Assembly (NCBI RefSeq): GCF_000829375.1
Contig: NZ_AP014624.1
Coordinates: 2,852,001-2,916,000, forward strand
DNA: 64,000 nucleotides
Direction of reading: 5' to 3'
From: Chryseobacterium sp. StRB126
Lineage (GTDB): Bacteria; Bacteroidota; Bacteroidia; Flavobacteriales; Weeksellaceae
In this document: one piece after another, positions 19,290 through 28,953 of the stretch
Numbering within the stretch: the stretch's first letter is position 1
How the letters are laid out: each line of letters opens with the position of its first letter
Translations under genes and position numbers: made by a program
The notes under the pieces: generated by a model
What the model was told of the DNA's origin: nothing
The model's database searches: none
The model's input: the letters and a program-made list of their open reading frames with translations, nothing else

Positions 19290-19856
19290 TTAATCTTTAA
19301 ATCTAAGTGTAGCTTGAAACAGGTTTTTCTTTCCTGTTAAATCATATTCTTCATTGTATGCAGGCTCATACATTAAAAGGTAAACTCTGCCATCAACATC
19401 TTTTAAATGAACGGGCTGATCCACCATGATGTCATAAAACCTTGTGATGGTACGTGCAGCCGTCCATTGTTTTGAGTTTCCTTTAGGGTTTTTATCGAAT
19501 CTGTGATCTTTTACCCCTGTATAATACCAATACGATGGTGCAGAATCCATCAGAAACATTTCTTTATCCTTGTTATACAGTTCCTCTGCCATCCCTGTAC
19601 TTTGAAACCATGGAACCTCAGGGTTGAATGCCCCTATAGCTCCTGCATAAATATCTTTATTAGTAGTTGCTCCCACTAAAAACCCTTCAAGATTGGCAGC
19701 AGTAAACTCAAATACAAAAGGTGATTTTTTTAGATCATAAACATCATTTACAGGTTCAATTACTTTTCCGTCCTGTTTAATAACTACCTTTAATGATTGT
19801 GCAAAAGTCATAAAACTTAATAAACAAAAAAGAATCGCTAAACTTATTTTCTTCAT
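19290..19856 (-). CDS. Exported protein of unknown function
   Basis: 188 aa. A clear signal peptide ends MTFAQ (residue 19). The mature part is about 170 residues, rich in Tyr, Trp and Asp, probably a beta-sandwich (repeated segments such as SPFVFEFTAANLEGF and VYLLMYEPAYNEEYDL). No catalytic motif or family was recognised. It has its own strong terminator, so it is probably a single-gene transcript. Confidence 0.7.
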   Translation of the reverse strand: MKKISLAILFCLLSFMTFAQSLKVVIKQDGKVIEPVNDVYDLKKSPFVFEFTAANLEGFLVGATTNKDIYAGAIGAFNPEVPWFQSTGMAEELYNKDKEMFLMDSAPSYWYYTGVKDHRFDKNPKGNSKQWTAARTITRFYDIMVDQPVHLKDVDGRVYLLMYEPAYNEEYDLTGKKNLFQATLRFKD

Positions 19857-19945
19857 GGTATATCTTTAAATAACTGCTGCAAAGATATTAGACTTTACCT
19901 CCATAAACACTGGCTGGTTTCAGGGGTTTTTATCTTACTTCTTTC

Positions 19946-21064
19946 CTAGTGGGGCCAATTGCTATAGGGGTTATAATACTTTTTTTTCATTCGAAACAGA
20001 TCAGCCTTCAGCTTAATTTTTATGAAAGCTGCTTTTTGCTTTTTGCCATTTGATGAAGCTGAATTGGTAGGATAAACTTCGGCATAAAAGGTTTCATCAT
20101 CCGCCCAAAAAGCTTTTGTTTCATCGCCAATTTTGAAGTTGGTGAAGTTTGCATATAAAAGGTTTTCCTGGGTATGACTTTGTTCTGCATAAGTACTGAT
20201 ATCAAAATTACTTCCTACATCATTATTTGAACCAATATAAGATATCCAGTTTTTACTGGGAAGAATGTGGGGATATCCACCTGTAAATAAAGAAAAACCT
20301 GCTGTTGGCTTTACATTATAAAAAGAATAGTAGACATCTGTAGTTTCTGCCGGATTTTCTTTGAAGACCTCCAGATGCAGGGAAGGAGACTGCCCTATAT
20401 ATTCATTGGATAATGTTCCGTCTTCCGTAGATACATTCTCATGTTGTGTAATCACCGTTTCTTTTGAATTTTCAGTATAGATCCAATTATTATCCTTTAA
20501 TTTAACCTGTGGATTTTTTACCAGAACTTCGTCAATTTTATTTGTAGAAGCAGCTTTAAACTCCTGTTCAGAAACCTCCGTTATCGTGCCATATTTACTG
20601 AATGATTTATTTTTAAAATCCTGAGAATCTTTTAATGTACTGCTTCTGATCTCATACAGATCCACACCTTTTAAAGTCAAATCAAACGAGGCTGTGAATT
20701 CTGATTTCAACACAAAAGCTTCAATGCTGTTCGAAATAGTATTATTAATGCTGTAATGAATAGAGTAGAAGTCATCAAACTCTTCAAATCCATAATAGTT
20801 ATCCAGTTTATTATACGCAATTTTCAGATGAGCAGCTGTTTTATTGGGACTCACAAAAAACCGTACAGAATCCATTTTTGTAAATAACTGAAAAGGAACT
20901 TCCTGTACATTATCTACACCTTTTATCTTTTTGAAATCAGCAAATGCGATGGTCTTCTGAGCAACTTCAGTTTCTGCTTTCTGATTTTCTGACGATTTAT
21001 TCTGCGGATTACATCCCATTAGCACAACTGTAGAGGATATGAAGAGTTGATATAAAGGTCTCAT
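19946..21064 (-). CDS. Lipoprotein of unknown function
   Basis: ATG 21064 is preferred over the ATG at 21085, because it places a short basic start (MRPLYQLF) directly before the hydrophobic segment and the lipobox VLMGC. The mature protein is ~350 residues, with Ser/Thr/Asn-rich beta-type sequence and no recognised family. It ends in a basic Lys/Tyr tail. It belongs to the group of lipoproteins in the segment between infC and rpmI. Confidence 0.68.
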   Translation of the reverse strand: MRPLYQLFISSTVVLMGCNPQNKSSENQKAETEVAQKTIAFADFKKIKGVDNVQEVPFQLFTKMDSVRFFVSPNKTAAHLKIAYNKLDNYYGFEEFDDFYSIHYSINNTISNSIEAFVLKSEFTASFDLTLKGVDLYEIRSSTLKDSQDFKNKSFSKYGTITEVSEQEFKAASTNKIDEVLVKNPQVKLKDNNWIYTENSKETVITQHENVSTEDGTLSNEYIGQSPSLHLEVFKENPAETTDVYYSFYNVKPTAGFSLFTGGYPHILPSKNWISYIGSNNDVGSNFDISTYAEQSHTQENLLYANFTNFKIGDETKAFWADDETFYAEVYPTNSASSNGKKQKAAFIKIKLKADLFRMKKKYYNPYSNWPH

Positions 21065-21214
21065 TGTTCTATTTTTTTCGGACAAATGTATCAGTATTCA
21101 ATTCAGCAGCCAACAAAACGCCTTAATACCGGTAATAAATGGCTGAAAACAGGGATATATTGAATCGCATATTTTAATCAATTTTACACCGTTAAAACTA
21201 AGTATTCATTGTAG

Positions 21215-21775
21215 ATGAAAAAAACAATAACCAGCTTTTCATTTGCCGTAGTTTTATTAGCATCCTGTTCAACTTCTACCGAAAAAAAAGTGAACAGAGT
21301 TGATTCTACTGCTGCAAAAAAAGATACAGTTTCTAAACTTACTCCGGAAAAAAATACTATTTCAAAAGTAGAAATACCGGTTGATTTTTCAGAACTGGTT
21401 CCTATTGATGTATTGGAGATAAAAAGCAAAAATGTCTATGAAAAATATGGAATAGAATTCTCCGGAAACTGTTATTCATGTGATTTGACAAGTTTATCTA
21501 TTACGAAGGATAAAATTAAATGGACCAATATCTGTGATAAGAAGGATGCCTTTGAAGTTAGTGATTTCTCTGTCTCCGCCGAAGGAAATACAACCATTTT
21601 AAAAACATCAGACAGAACTTATATTTTAACACAAATCGATAAAGCACCCATTTATGAGCTGGTTGTAGAAGGTAAAAAACTTGAATTAAATAAAAATAGA
21701 ATTGCCAGATATTTTACAACCCAAAAAGCTTTACCGCTTTTTAAAGAACATGACTGTGGTGATTTTGAAGGATAA
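21215..21775 (+). CDS. Small lipoprotein of unknown function
   Basis: 186 aa. The signal peptide ends in the lipobox LLASC (Cys18). A Lys/Thr/Ser-rich linker follows (to ~50), then a ~135-residue domain with four Cys: Cys-Tyr-Ser-Cys near residue 85, one in NICDK and one near the end (HDCGDF). These could form disulfides in the periplasm. No family was recognised. It is convergent with infC, and a shared terminator lies ~100 bp downstream. Confidence 0.68.
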   Translation: MKKTITSFSFAVVLLASCSTSTEKKVNRVDSTAAKKDTVSKLTPEKNTISKVEIPVDFSELVPIDVLEIKSKNVYEKYGIEFSGNCYSCDLTSLSITKDKIKWTNICDKKDAFEVSDFSVSAEGNTTILKTSDRTYILTQIDKAPIYELVVEGKKLELNKNRIARYFTTQKALPLFKEHDCGDFEG

Positions 21776-21880
21776 AAACTAATAAAACCTGTAAGAAAGG
21801 GGGGCGAACGAATACAAATGATGTCTACATAGTCCCTCTTTCTTTTCTTTATGAAACTTTTCCGTGAAATTTTGATATAA

Positions 21881-21908
21881 AAAAACCTCAAAGTAATTTG
21901 AGGTTTTT
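21881..21908. terminator. Bidirectional terminator below infC
   Basis: Perfect 12-base stem AAAAACCTCAAA (21881-21892) / TTTGAGGTTTTT (21897-21908) with loop GTAA. It ends infC on the minus strand immediately, so no read-through to rpmI would be expected. Confidence 0.9.
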
Positions 21909-21929
21909 ATATGTAAAATAATGACTTAA

Positions 21930-22490
21930 TTATTTTGCTGGTTTTTTAGGACTCATCATCATAATCATTCTCTTTCCTTCAAGCTTAGGAAGCTGATCTA
22001 CTTTACCCACATGCTCTAGTTCCTGAGCAAGTTTTAAAAGCAAGATTTCTCCCTGATCCTTAAAGATGATCGAACGTCCTTTAAAAAATACGTAGGTCTT
22101 CAATTTAGAACCTTCTTCAAGGAATTTCTCAGCATGCTTCTTTTTGAATTCATAATCATGGTCATCAGTCTGAGGTCCGAAACGGATCTCTTTTACAACC
22201 ACTTTTACTTGCTTAGCTTTAAGTTCCTTCTGTTTTTTCTTTTGCTCGTATAAGAATTTTTTATATTCCAATACTCTTGCAATAAAAGGTTCTGCCTTAT
22301 CAGAAATTACTACTAGATCCAATTCTTGTTCTGCAGCAATCTGTCTTGCTTTGTCAATTGGATAAATTCCCGGCTCTACGTTATCGCCCACCAAACGAAG
22401 CTCTCTCACACGAATTTTATCGTTGATCAAGTGTAAGTCCTCCTGTACAGGACGTCTTTGTGGGCCCCTGTTGTTAAATCTTTGTGCTAT
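21930..22490 (-). CDS. infC: Translation initiation factor IF-3
   Basis: The core [16 protein letters not shown] through [10 protein letters not shown] is classic IF-3, which binds the 30S subunit and proofreads initiator tRNA. The start is unclear. A TTG at 22430 is preceded by AGGAGG eight bases upstream but would begin right at the IND core, shorter than other IF-3 proteins. The in-frame extension [21 protein letters not shown] is basic and IF-3-like, but its only opener is an ATA at 22490, since no ATG, GTG or TTG follows the upstream in-frame TAA. infC is known for rare start codons (AUU in E. coli). I give the long form; the short form would be 21930-22430. Confidence 0.9.
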   Translation of the reverse strand: MAQRFNNRGPQRRPVQEDLHLINDKIRVRELRLVGDNVEPGIYPIDKARQIAAEQELDLVVISDKAEPFIARVLEYKKFLYEQKKKQKELKAKQVKVVVKEIRFGPQTDDHDYEFKKKHAEKFLEEGSKLKTYVFFKGRSIIFKDQGEILLLKLAQELEHVGKVDQLPKLEGKRMIMMMSPKKPAK

Positions 22491-22528
22491 TGTATTATAA
22501 TTTTATTGGTTAACTACTTATTTATATT

Positions 22529-22569
22529 TAAAGTATTGAGGGTTTAATCATATGCCTCTCAATACTTTA
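22529..22569 (-). promoter_or_regulatory. Hairpin in the thrS-infC gap
   Basis: Perfect 12-base stem TAAAGTATTGAG (22529-22540) / CTCAATACTTTA (22558-22569) fills most of the 93-bp gap between thrS and infC. No T-run follows on the minus strand, so it is not a standard terminator. It could moderate read-through, protect mRNA, or take part in IF-3 feedback. Confidence 0.5.
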
Positions 22570-22583
22570 ACTTTATTCTTTTA

Positions 22584-24503
22584 TTAAATGGCTGCTTCTT
22601 TTTTGAAGTAAGCTGCGAAATCTTCCAGATTCATTACTCCAAGATCTCCCTCGCCACGTCTTCTTACAGAAATTGTGCCTTCGTTCTCTTCATTTTCTCC
22701 TACTACAAGCATGAAAGGAATCTTCTTTAATTCAGCATCACGGATTTTTTTACCCGTTTTCTCGTTTCTGTCATCAATCTGACCGCTAATATCGTGATTT
22801 TCCAAAAATTGTGAAACTTTTTTTGCATAATCTACATATTTTTCACTGATTGGAAGAATGATAAACTGATCCGGGCTCAACCATAGAGGGAAATCTCCCG
22901 CAGTATTTTCCAATAAGATTGCGATAAAACGCTCCATAGAACCAAAAGGAGCTCTGTGGATCATTACCGGTCTGTGCTTCTCATTATCATTTCCAATATA
23001 GTGCAGATCAAATCTTTCCGGTAAGTTATAATCTACCTGGATCGTTCCAAGCTGCCATTTTCTTCCTAACGCATCTTTCACCATGAAGTCAAGCTTAGGA
23101 CCGTAGAATGCTGCTTCACCGTATTCAACTACCGTTTTAAGACCTTTCTTCTCTGCAGCATTGATGATTGCAGTTTCAGCTTTTTCCCAGTTTTCATCGG
23201 AACCGATATATTTTTCTCTGTTTTCAGGATCTCTTAATGAAACCTGAGTTACAAAATCTTCAAATCCTAAAGATTTGAAAACATAAAGTGTTAAATCAAT
23301 TACTTTTTCAAACTCTTCAGAAAGCTGATCCGGAGTACAGAATAAGTGGGCATCATCCTGAGTAAATCCACGAACCCTTGTTAATCCGTGAAGCTCTCCA
23401 CTTTGCTCATATCTGTATACAGTACCGAATTCTGCATATCTTTTTGGTAAATCTCTGTAGCTCCATTGTGAAGTCTTATAGATCTCACAGTGGTGCGGGC
23501 AGTTCATTGGTTTCAATAAGAATTCTTCTCCTTCATTTGGAGTTTTGATCGGCTGGAAGCTGTCTGCTCCATATTTATCCCAGTGACCAGACGTTACGTA
23601 CAATTCTTTAGCTCCGATGTGGGGAGACATTACGAATTCATAACCTCCTTTTTTCTGAGCATCTGAAAGGAAATTTTCCAATTTTCTTCTTAAAGCAGTT
23701 CCTTTTGGTAACCAAAGTGGTAAACCGGCACCTACTTTCTCAGAGAAAGCGAAAATTCCAAGCTCTTTCCCAAGCTTTCTGTGGTCCCTTCTTTTAGCCT
23801 CCTCTAATCTTTCAAGGTATTCAGTAAGTTCTTTCTGTTTAGGGAAAGAAATACCATATACTCTTGTTAATTGAGGATTCTTTTCGTTTCCTCTCCAATA
23901 TGCTCCTGCAGCGTTTAAAATCTTTACCGCCTTTACAATTCCTGTGTTAGGAATGTGTCCTCCACGACATAAATCTGTGAAGTTATCATGCGTTACAAAA
24001 GTGATTTCTCCATCATTCAGATTAGAGATCAATTCCACTTTGTAAGGATTGTCTGCATACGTTTTTAAAGCGTCTTCTTTAGAAACCGGGTATAAAGAGA
24101 AAGTTGAACCTTTCTTAGCATTTTCAAGAACTTTCTTTTCAATCTTTTCAAAATCTTTTTCAGATAAACTTTCATCCCCGAAATCTACATCATAGTAGAA
24201 ACCGTTCTCAATTGCCGGACCAATAGTCAGCTTAGCATTAGGATAAAATTCAAGGATAGCCTGCGCCAAAAGGTGGGCAGAAGAATGCCAGAAAGCTTTC
24301 TTTCCAAGATCATCATTCCAGGTCAACAGTTGTACCGTAGAATCCGTGGTTATAGGTGTGGTTATTTCTACTTGTTTGTCATTAACAATTGCGGAAATGG
24401 TATTTCTAGCCAATCCCTCGCTTATAGATTTTGCCACATCTAGAGCAGTTACTGCTCCTTCGAATTCTTTGACACTATTGTCTGGAAGTGTAATTTTTAT
24501 CAT
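22584..24503 (-). CDS. thrS: Threonyl-tRNA synthetase
   Basis: 639 aa, normal length. An N-terminal TGS domain (residues 1-62) is followed by the SAD editing domain ([10 protein letters not shown], with the editing Cys in DLCRGGH). The class II catalytic core carries the zinc ligands in [10 protein letters not shown] and IHRAPFGS, motif 2 [11 protein letters not shown] and motif 3 near GSMERFIA. The anticodon domain begins around DQFIILPIS. It charges tRNA-Thr in the cytoplasm. It is followed by infC as in most bacteria. No T-box leader or operator-like tRNA mimic was seen upstream. Confidence 0.98.
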   Translation of the reverse strand: MIKITLPDNSVKEFEGAVTALDVAKSISEGLARNTISAIVNDKQVEITTPITTDSTVQLLTWNDDLGKKAFWHSSAHLLAQAILEFYPNAKLTIGPAIENGFYYDVDFGDESLSEKDFEKIEKKVLENAKKGSTFSLYPVSKEDALKTYADNPYKVELISNLNDGEITFVTHDNFTDLCRGGHIPNTGIVKAVKILNAAGAYWRGNEKNPQLTRVYGISFPKQKELTEYLERLEEAKRRDHRKLGKELGIFAFSEKVGAGLPLWLPKGTALRRKLENFLSDAQKKGGYEFVMSPHIGAKELYVTSGHWDKYGADSFQPIKTPNEGEEFLLKPMNCPHHCEIYKTSQWSYRDLPKRYAEFGTVYRYEQSGELHGLTRVRGFTQDDAHLFCTPDQLSEEFEKVIDLTLYVFKSLGFEDFVTQVSLRDPENREKYIGSDENWEKAETAIINAAEKKGLKTVVEYGEAAFYGPKLDFMVKDALGRKWQLGTIQVDYNLPERFDLHYIGNDNEKHRPVMIHRAPFGSMERFIAILLENTAGDFPLWLSPDQFIILPISEKYVDYAKKVSQFLENHDISGQIDDRNEKTGKKIRDAELKKIPFMLVVGENEENEGTISVRRRGEGDLGVMNLEDFAAYFKKEAAI

Positions 24504-24576
24504 TGTTTACTAAAAAATTTTAAGAGGCAAAAATACGCATTTTTTAGTTAAAATACTATATTAGTCTATATTTAGA

Positions 24577-24672
24577 ATGAGAATTAATATTATGGACAAA
24601 AAAGAGCCTAAAGTTTGGGCTGTATTGACTTTTAAACAAGGTGCTACTCTTTATAAAAGCGTTTCCGGATAA
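24577..24672 (+). CDS. Possible 31-aa small protein
   Basis: ATG at 24577, with a second in-frame ATG at 24592, opens a frame ending in VWAVLTFKQGATLYKSVSG and TAA at 24672. It lies alone in the 383-bp gap between divergent thrS and the dipeptidase gene. Nothing supports it beyond the open frame and reasonable codon use. The rest of the gap is AT-rich with no other feature seen. Confidence 0.2.
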   Translation: MRINIMDKKEPKVWAVLTFKQGATLYKSVSG

Positions 24673-24886
24673 GTTATAGAAAAGCAATAGATATTTTAAA
24701 TCATAAAAACTCATTATAAATATGATGGAATGCCATTAATAGTAGTATTTTGAGACTTTAAAATCATCAAAAAATATCCATGATATGATTCAGATTTTCA
24801 GGAGTATAAGATTTTGAAGTTTTCACTTTTTTTCTGAAAAAAATCTACGTTCATATTTTTGAATAAAAATTAAACTACAAATCATT

Positions 24887-25861
24887 ATGAATATGATAAA
24901 CATTGATTTACACTGTGACCTGTTATACCATCTTTTAAGATCAAACTCAACGATTGATGACAAAGAGCTAGGATGTTCGTTGCCCTATTTGCAGGAAGGA
25001 AATGTAAAACTTCAGATAATGGCTATGTATGCAGGAACAGGTAAAGGAAGCACTAATTACGGACTTCAGCAAAGCAAATTATTCTCAGAACTCATCAAAA
25101 ATGAAAACTTTTTCTTGTTTGAAGGTGAAAATTATAAGAATCCTGAGAATGAAAATCGAGTAGGAGTTATTGCTTCCATCGAAAACGCTTCTGCTTTTTG
25201 TGATGAAAATGAAAGCCTGGACTCAGGTTTTAAAAACCTTGAAACCATTATTGAAAATACTCAAAAAGTATTTTATATCGGAATTACCCACCATTTAGAA
25301 AACCGTTTCGGAGGCGGAAATAATGCTACTGCCGGACTAAAAGAAGATGGAAAAGTGTTGATTGATTATATTGCAGACCGAAAAATAGCTATAGATCTGG
25401 CACACACAAGCGATCAGCTGGCTTATGATATTTTTACTTATATAGATCGGAAAAACTATTCAATTCCTATTCTGGCAAGCCATTCCAATTACAGAACAGT
25501 ATATAAAAACAACCGAAACCTTCCGGATGAACTGGCAAAAGAAGTGATTAACAGAAATGGTTTGATCGGCTTAAACTTTATTAAAGATTATGTAGATCTT
25601 GAAAATCCTGAAAGGCTTTATGAACATATCCAGTACGGGCTTGATCTGGGCGGAGAAAACAATATTGCCTATGGAGCCGATTATTTTTATTGGAAAGATC
25701 ATCCGGATACATCCCGCCATCCGTTTTTCTTTGAAGAACATTCTAATGCATCAGTCTATCCATCTATTAATAGAGAGATTGAAAAAAGATTCTCTTCCGA
25801 ACTTGTAGAAAAGATTAGTCATAAAAATGCTTTACACTTTATAGAAAGTATTTATAAGTAG
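24887..25861 (+). CDS. M19 family membrane dipeptidase-like protein
   Basis: 324 aa. It opens with the metal motif IDLHCD (His-x-Asp, residues ~7-10). The bridging Glu lies in VIASIENASAF, and the later histidines lie in DLAHTSDQ and LASHSNYR. These match renal dipeptidase (M19), a binuclear zinc enzyme that hydrolyses dipeptides. There is no signal peptide, so it is probably cytoplasmic. It is somewhat shorter than many family members. It stands as a single-gene unit followed by a repeat-containing spacer. Confidence 0.88.
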   Translation: MNMINIDLHCDLLYHLLRSNSTIDDKELGCSLPYLQEGNVKLQIMAMYAGTGKGSTNYGLQQSKLFSELIKNENFFLFEGENYKNPENENRVGVIASIENASAFCDENESLDSGFKNLETIIENTQKVFYIGITHHLENRFGGGNNATAGLKEDGKVLIDYIADRKIAIDLAHTSDQLAYDIFTYIDRKNYSIPILASHSNYRTVYKNNRNLPDELAKEVINRNGLIGLNFIKDYVDLENPERLYEHIQYGLDLGGENNIAYGADYFYWKDHPDTSRHPFFFEEHSNASVYPSINREIEKRFSSELVEKISHKNALHFIESIYK

Positions 25862-25945
25862 AAGTTTTACAAATTAGATATTAATGGGATTTAATCAGGT
25901 GTTTTAATATGTTCCATGTTGGAAATTAATACTTTGTATGAATTC

Positions 25946-25989
25946 CTATGTGTCCTTTTGTTTGTAAAAAGAAACTAAAGGACACATAG
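25946..25989. repeat. Inverted repeat with perfect 13-bp arms
   Basis: CTATGTGTCCTTT (25946-25958) and AAAGGACACATAG (25977-25989) surround an 18-bp loop. Just downstream (26025-26052) lies TCTGCGTAATCTGC, the reverse of the CACAGATTACGCAGA sequence found in the 17.9-19.1 kb array. This marks a dispersed repeat family. It could also act as a transcription stop for the dipeptidase gene. Confidence 0.7.
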
Positions 25990-26065
25990 ATGAATGCCGG
26001 ATATTTTTAAATGTTCTTATAGATTATCTGCGTAATCTGCAAAATCAGTGAGAGAAAAATCCATA

Positions 26066-27610
26066 CTAACTTTTTCTTTTATACTTTACTTTTTGTTTGA
26101 TGATTTCAATTACGTCAACATTCTGAACTTTAGATTTGATCCACCCATGAATATCAATATAGAATAATGACCTTCTGTAGTACTCATTTGTAGAAAATTC
26201 TTCAAGCTTTTCATCAAAAATTTCAAATGCTTTCTGTCTTTGATCTGGTACCTGATTATTCAGATTTTTAAAAAACTGAATACTCTCAAAGTGAAATTCT
26301 TCAGGCTTTTTCATCTTTTTAGCAAATTTCAGGGTAGATGCAACGAATTCATCATAGTCTTCATCATTTCCGGATTCGTACTTAGACATTAAAATCAGAA
26401 TCCGGGTATGAAATAATAAATCTTCCTGTACATTACCCTTTGATTCTATAATTCTCATTGAATATTCAATGGCTTTTTTATACATCTTACTGCCGAAAAA
26501 CATGGCTGCCATTTTAAGATAAAGAATCATAAAGTGGTGTTCATCAATTCTTTCCCGCAGCTTTTCCATTTTCAATTCAATTTCAGGAATAAGTTTTGTA
26601 CCTGTGAAAAATTCACCTTTCACAAAATGAATGTTCATCAGCGTATTATAATGGGTAAGGAAAATAAGAGACTGAAGATTCTCATTCTGGGCAAAATTTT
26701 CAGCATTAACCCTTATATTAAATTCCTTAAAATGCTCCTCCAGAATATCAATGTTTCCATACAAGAACAGGATTTTAAGCAGATAAGTATTCCCTTTAAT
26801 ATACCAAACCGGATGGCTGAAGATCATCTCCGGTCTTTTATGAAACAGATCTACCCATTGATAGGCATATTTCAGAGTGTATTTATAATCCTGCAACAGC
26901 TGATTCTTCCAGACATGAGCTTTAAAATACCACAATTTTTCAGTAAAATTCAATTTATCAAATTTGATATTTTTAATTTCAGCATTAAAAATGTTCAGAA
27001 CTTCTTCTCGGTCTGCATCATTTTTTACATAGCCGTGAGTCAGCATCTCACTGTATAATTTCAGAGAAAGGTTGGAAAGTTTTGTGGTATATCGGTTTTG
27101 TTTGCTTAATTCCTGAGATTGTCTGATCAGTTCTTCAGCCCGTCCTTCAAAACTTCGTGTAATAAATTGGGATTCAATAACCTTTTCCAAATCTATGATT
27201 TCAGAAGCAATACTTTTTTCATCCAGTTCCAAGGCAGACTGCTTGGTTTTATCCAATATTTTTAATGCCTGTTTATAAAGTCCTTTTTGGTATAAAATAT
27301 TAGCAAAATCCAATTGTTCCCGAAGCTGGATCCTGTAATTCTGATGGCTTGGATTCATTCGGAGGCTCACCAATATTTGTTTGTAGAGATGCGCTTTCAG
27401 GTTAGAGAGTTGCTGCTTGGTAGATATTTTCTTTTCAATAATGATGCTTTCATCGTATTCCTTCATTTTATCCATTTCAGAGAAAAGAAGTAAAAATTTG
27501 GCATCTACATTAATTCCGAGGCGGTTTACATACAGCTTAAACTGTCGCTTTTCGGAAGTCGTCAATGACTTTACCAGTACAAACAAAAAATCTTTCTGCA
27601 ATTCTGCCAT
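26066..27610 (-). CDS. Conserved Bacteroidota helical-repeat protein of unknown function
   Basis: 514 aa, no signal peptide, almost entirely predicted helical, with TPR-like pairs (for example NILYQKGLYKQALKILDKTKQSA near 110-132). The N-terminus KSLTTSEKRQFKLYVNRLG is of the kind seen in a Bacteroidota-specific cytoplasmic family. No enzyme motif is visible; it is probably a scaffold or protein-binding protein. It is divergent from leuA, with 148 bp between the starts, so the two promoters share that gap. Confidence 0.75.
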   Translation of the reverse strand: MAELQKDFLFVLVKSLTTSEKRQFKLYVNRLGINVDAKFLLLFSEMDKMKEYDESIIIEKKISTKQQLSNLKAHLYKQILVSLRMNPSHQNYRIQLREQLDFANILYQKGLYKQALKILDKTKQSALELDEKSIASEIIDLEKVIESQFITRSFEGRAEELIRQSQELSKQNRYTTKLSNLSLKLYSEMLTHGYVKNDADREEVLNIFNAEIKNIKFDKLNFTEKLWYFKAHVWKNQLLQDYKYTLKYAYQWVDLFHKRPEMIFSHPVWYIKGNTYLLKILFLYGNIDILEEHFKEFNIRVNAENFAQNENLQSLIFLTHYNTLMNIHFVKGEFFTGTKLIPEIELKMEKLRERIDEHHFMILYLKMAAMFFGSKMYKKAIEYSMRIIESKGNVQEDLLFHTRILILMSKYESGNDEDYDEFVASTLKFAKKMKKPEEFHFESIQFFKNLNNQVPDQRQKAFEIFDEKLEEFSTNEYYRRSLFYIDIHGWIKSKVQNVDVIEIIKQKVKYKRKS

Positions 27611-27722
27611 TGTAAATTTTTAAAATTTAAATAATTAAATATCAGTAATATATGCTTATTTCTTCAACCGTTGAATATTGTAATTTTCTGAAAATTTGAA
27701 AACAAAAAAATATTGCAAGCTG

Positions 27723-27730
27723 TAGTTTTG
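27723..27730 (+). promoter_or_regulatory. Candidate -7 box for the leu operon
   Basis: TAGTTTTG matches TAnnTTTG, 28 bp before the leuA ATG. No leucine-rich leader peptide or attenuator hairpin was seen between here and leuA. Confidence 0.4.
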
Positions 27731-27758
27731 AATCAAAATTAAGTAAAAAACTTCATTT

Positions 27759-28922
27759 ATGAATTCCGAAAAAATTGAAATTTTTGATACCACACTACGA
27801 GATGGGGAACAGGTTCCTGGTTGTAAACTGAATACAAAACAGAAACTGATTATTGCTGAAAAGCTTGATGAACTGGGAGTTGATATCATTGAAGCAGGAT
27901 TTCCGATTTCCAGTCCTGGAGATTTTGAATCTGTTGCTGAAATTTCAAAACTCGTAAGAAATGCAAAGGTATGCGGATTGACAAGAGCTAACAAAAAGGA
28001 TATTGACACTGCTGCGGAAGCCTTACAATTTGCAAAGAAACCAAGAATTCACACGGGAATCGGAACTTCTGATTCACATATCAAATACAAATTCAACTCA
28101 ACCAGAGAGAATATTATAGAACGCGCTGCAGAAGCAGTAAGGTATGCTAAAAACTATGTTGAAGATGTAGAATTTTACGCAGAAGATGCAGGAAGAACAG
28201 ATAATGCTTATCTGGCTCAGGTATGTGAAGCCGTCATTAAAGCAGGTGCTACAGTGCTAAACATTCCTGATACTACAGGATACTGTTTGCCGGAAGAATA
28301 TGGTCAGAAAATTAAATATCTGAGAGAAAATGTAAAAGGAATTGAAAAAGCCGTTTTGTCTTGCCATTGCCATAATGATTTAGGTTTAGCTACAGCCAAT
28401 TCAATTTCCGGAGCTATTAACGGAGCACGCCAAATTGAATGTACAATTAACGGATTAGGAGAAAGAGCAGGAAATACAGCCCTGGAAGAAGTCGTCATGA
28501 TTCTGAAACAGCACAAACACTTGAATCTGCATACAGATGTTAACTCCAGAATGTTAAATGAAATGAGCAATATGGTTTCTGATCTGATGGGAATGTCTGT
28601 ACAGCCAAATAAAGCCATTGTAGGCGCTAATGCATTTGCTCACAGTTCAGGAATCCATCAGGATGGTGTTATCAAAAACAGAGAAACCTATGAAATCATT
28701 GATCCTGCTGAAGTAGGAGTTAATGCATCATCCATCATTCTTACAGCAAGAAGCGGACGTTCAGCATTAGCTTACCGTTTTAAACATATTGGCCATGATG
28801 TCACTAAAGAAGAGCTGGATTATCTGTATCAGGAATTCTTAAAAATAGCAGACCTTAAGAAAGAAATAGGCAATGAAGATCTGGCAATGATCATGGAAAC
28901 ATGCAGCAGAAAAATAGGATAG
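27759..28922 (+). CDS. leuA: 2-isopropylmalate synthase
   Basis: 387 aa. The DRE-TIM metallolyase signature is complete: [11 protein letters not shown] at the N-terminus and [16 protein letters not shown] with the metal His pair. HSSGIHQDG lies in the subdomain after the barrel. It condenses acetyl-CoA with 2-oxoisovalerate, the first leucine-specific step. At this length it lacks the ~120-residue C-terminal leucine-binding regulatory domain of long LeuA, so feedback inhibition at that domain is not expected. Homocitrate or citramalate synthase are possible by sequence, but the leuCDB neighbours settle the assignment. Confidence 0.93.
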   Translation: MNSEKIEIFDTTLRDGEQVPGCKLNTKQKLIIAEKLDELGVDIIEAGFPISSPGDFESVAEISKLVRNAKVCGLTRANKKDIDTAAEALQFAKKPRIHTGIGTSDSHIKYKFNSTRENIIERAAEAVRYAKNYVEDVEFYAEDAGRTDNAYLAQVCEAVIKAGATVLNIPDTTGYCLPEEYGQKIKYLRENVKGIEKAVLSCHCHNDLGLATANSISGAINGARQIECTINGLGERAGNTALEEVVMILKQHKHLNLHTDVNSRMLNEMSNMVSDLMGMSVQPNKAIVGANAFAHSSGIHQDGVIKNRETYEIIDPAEVGVNASSIILTARSGRSALAYRFKHIGHDVTKEELDYLYQEFLKIADLKKEIGNEDLAMIMETCSRKIG

Positions 28923-28953
28923 AGGGTTTGATTTAATTCAAGATAAAGTAAAA

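Noticed and set aside
22584..24600. T-box or tRNA-like operator before thrS
   Set aside because: The 5' region of thrS shows no specifier loop or T-box bulge, and no anticodon-like repeated stem was found.
26534..27058. 174-codon plus-strand frame opposite the helical-repeat protein
   Set aside because: Antisense shadow of the 514-aa gene; composition is of random hydrophobic type and no promoter or family is visible.
27611..27758. Leucine leader peptide with attenuator before leuA
   Set aside because: No short frame rich in Leu codons and no overlapping hairpins are present.
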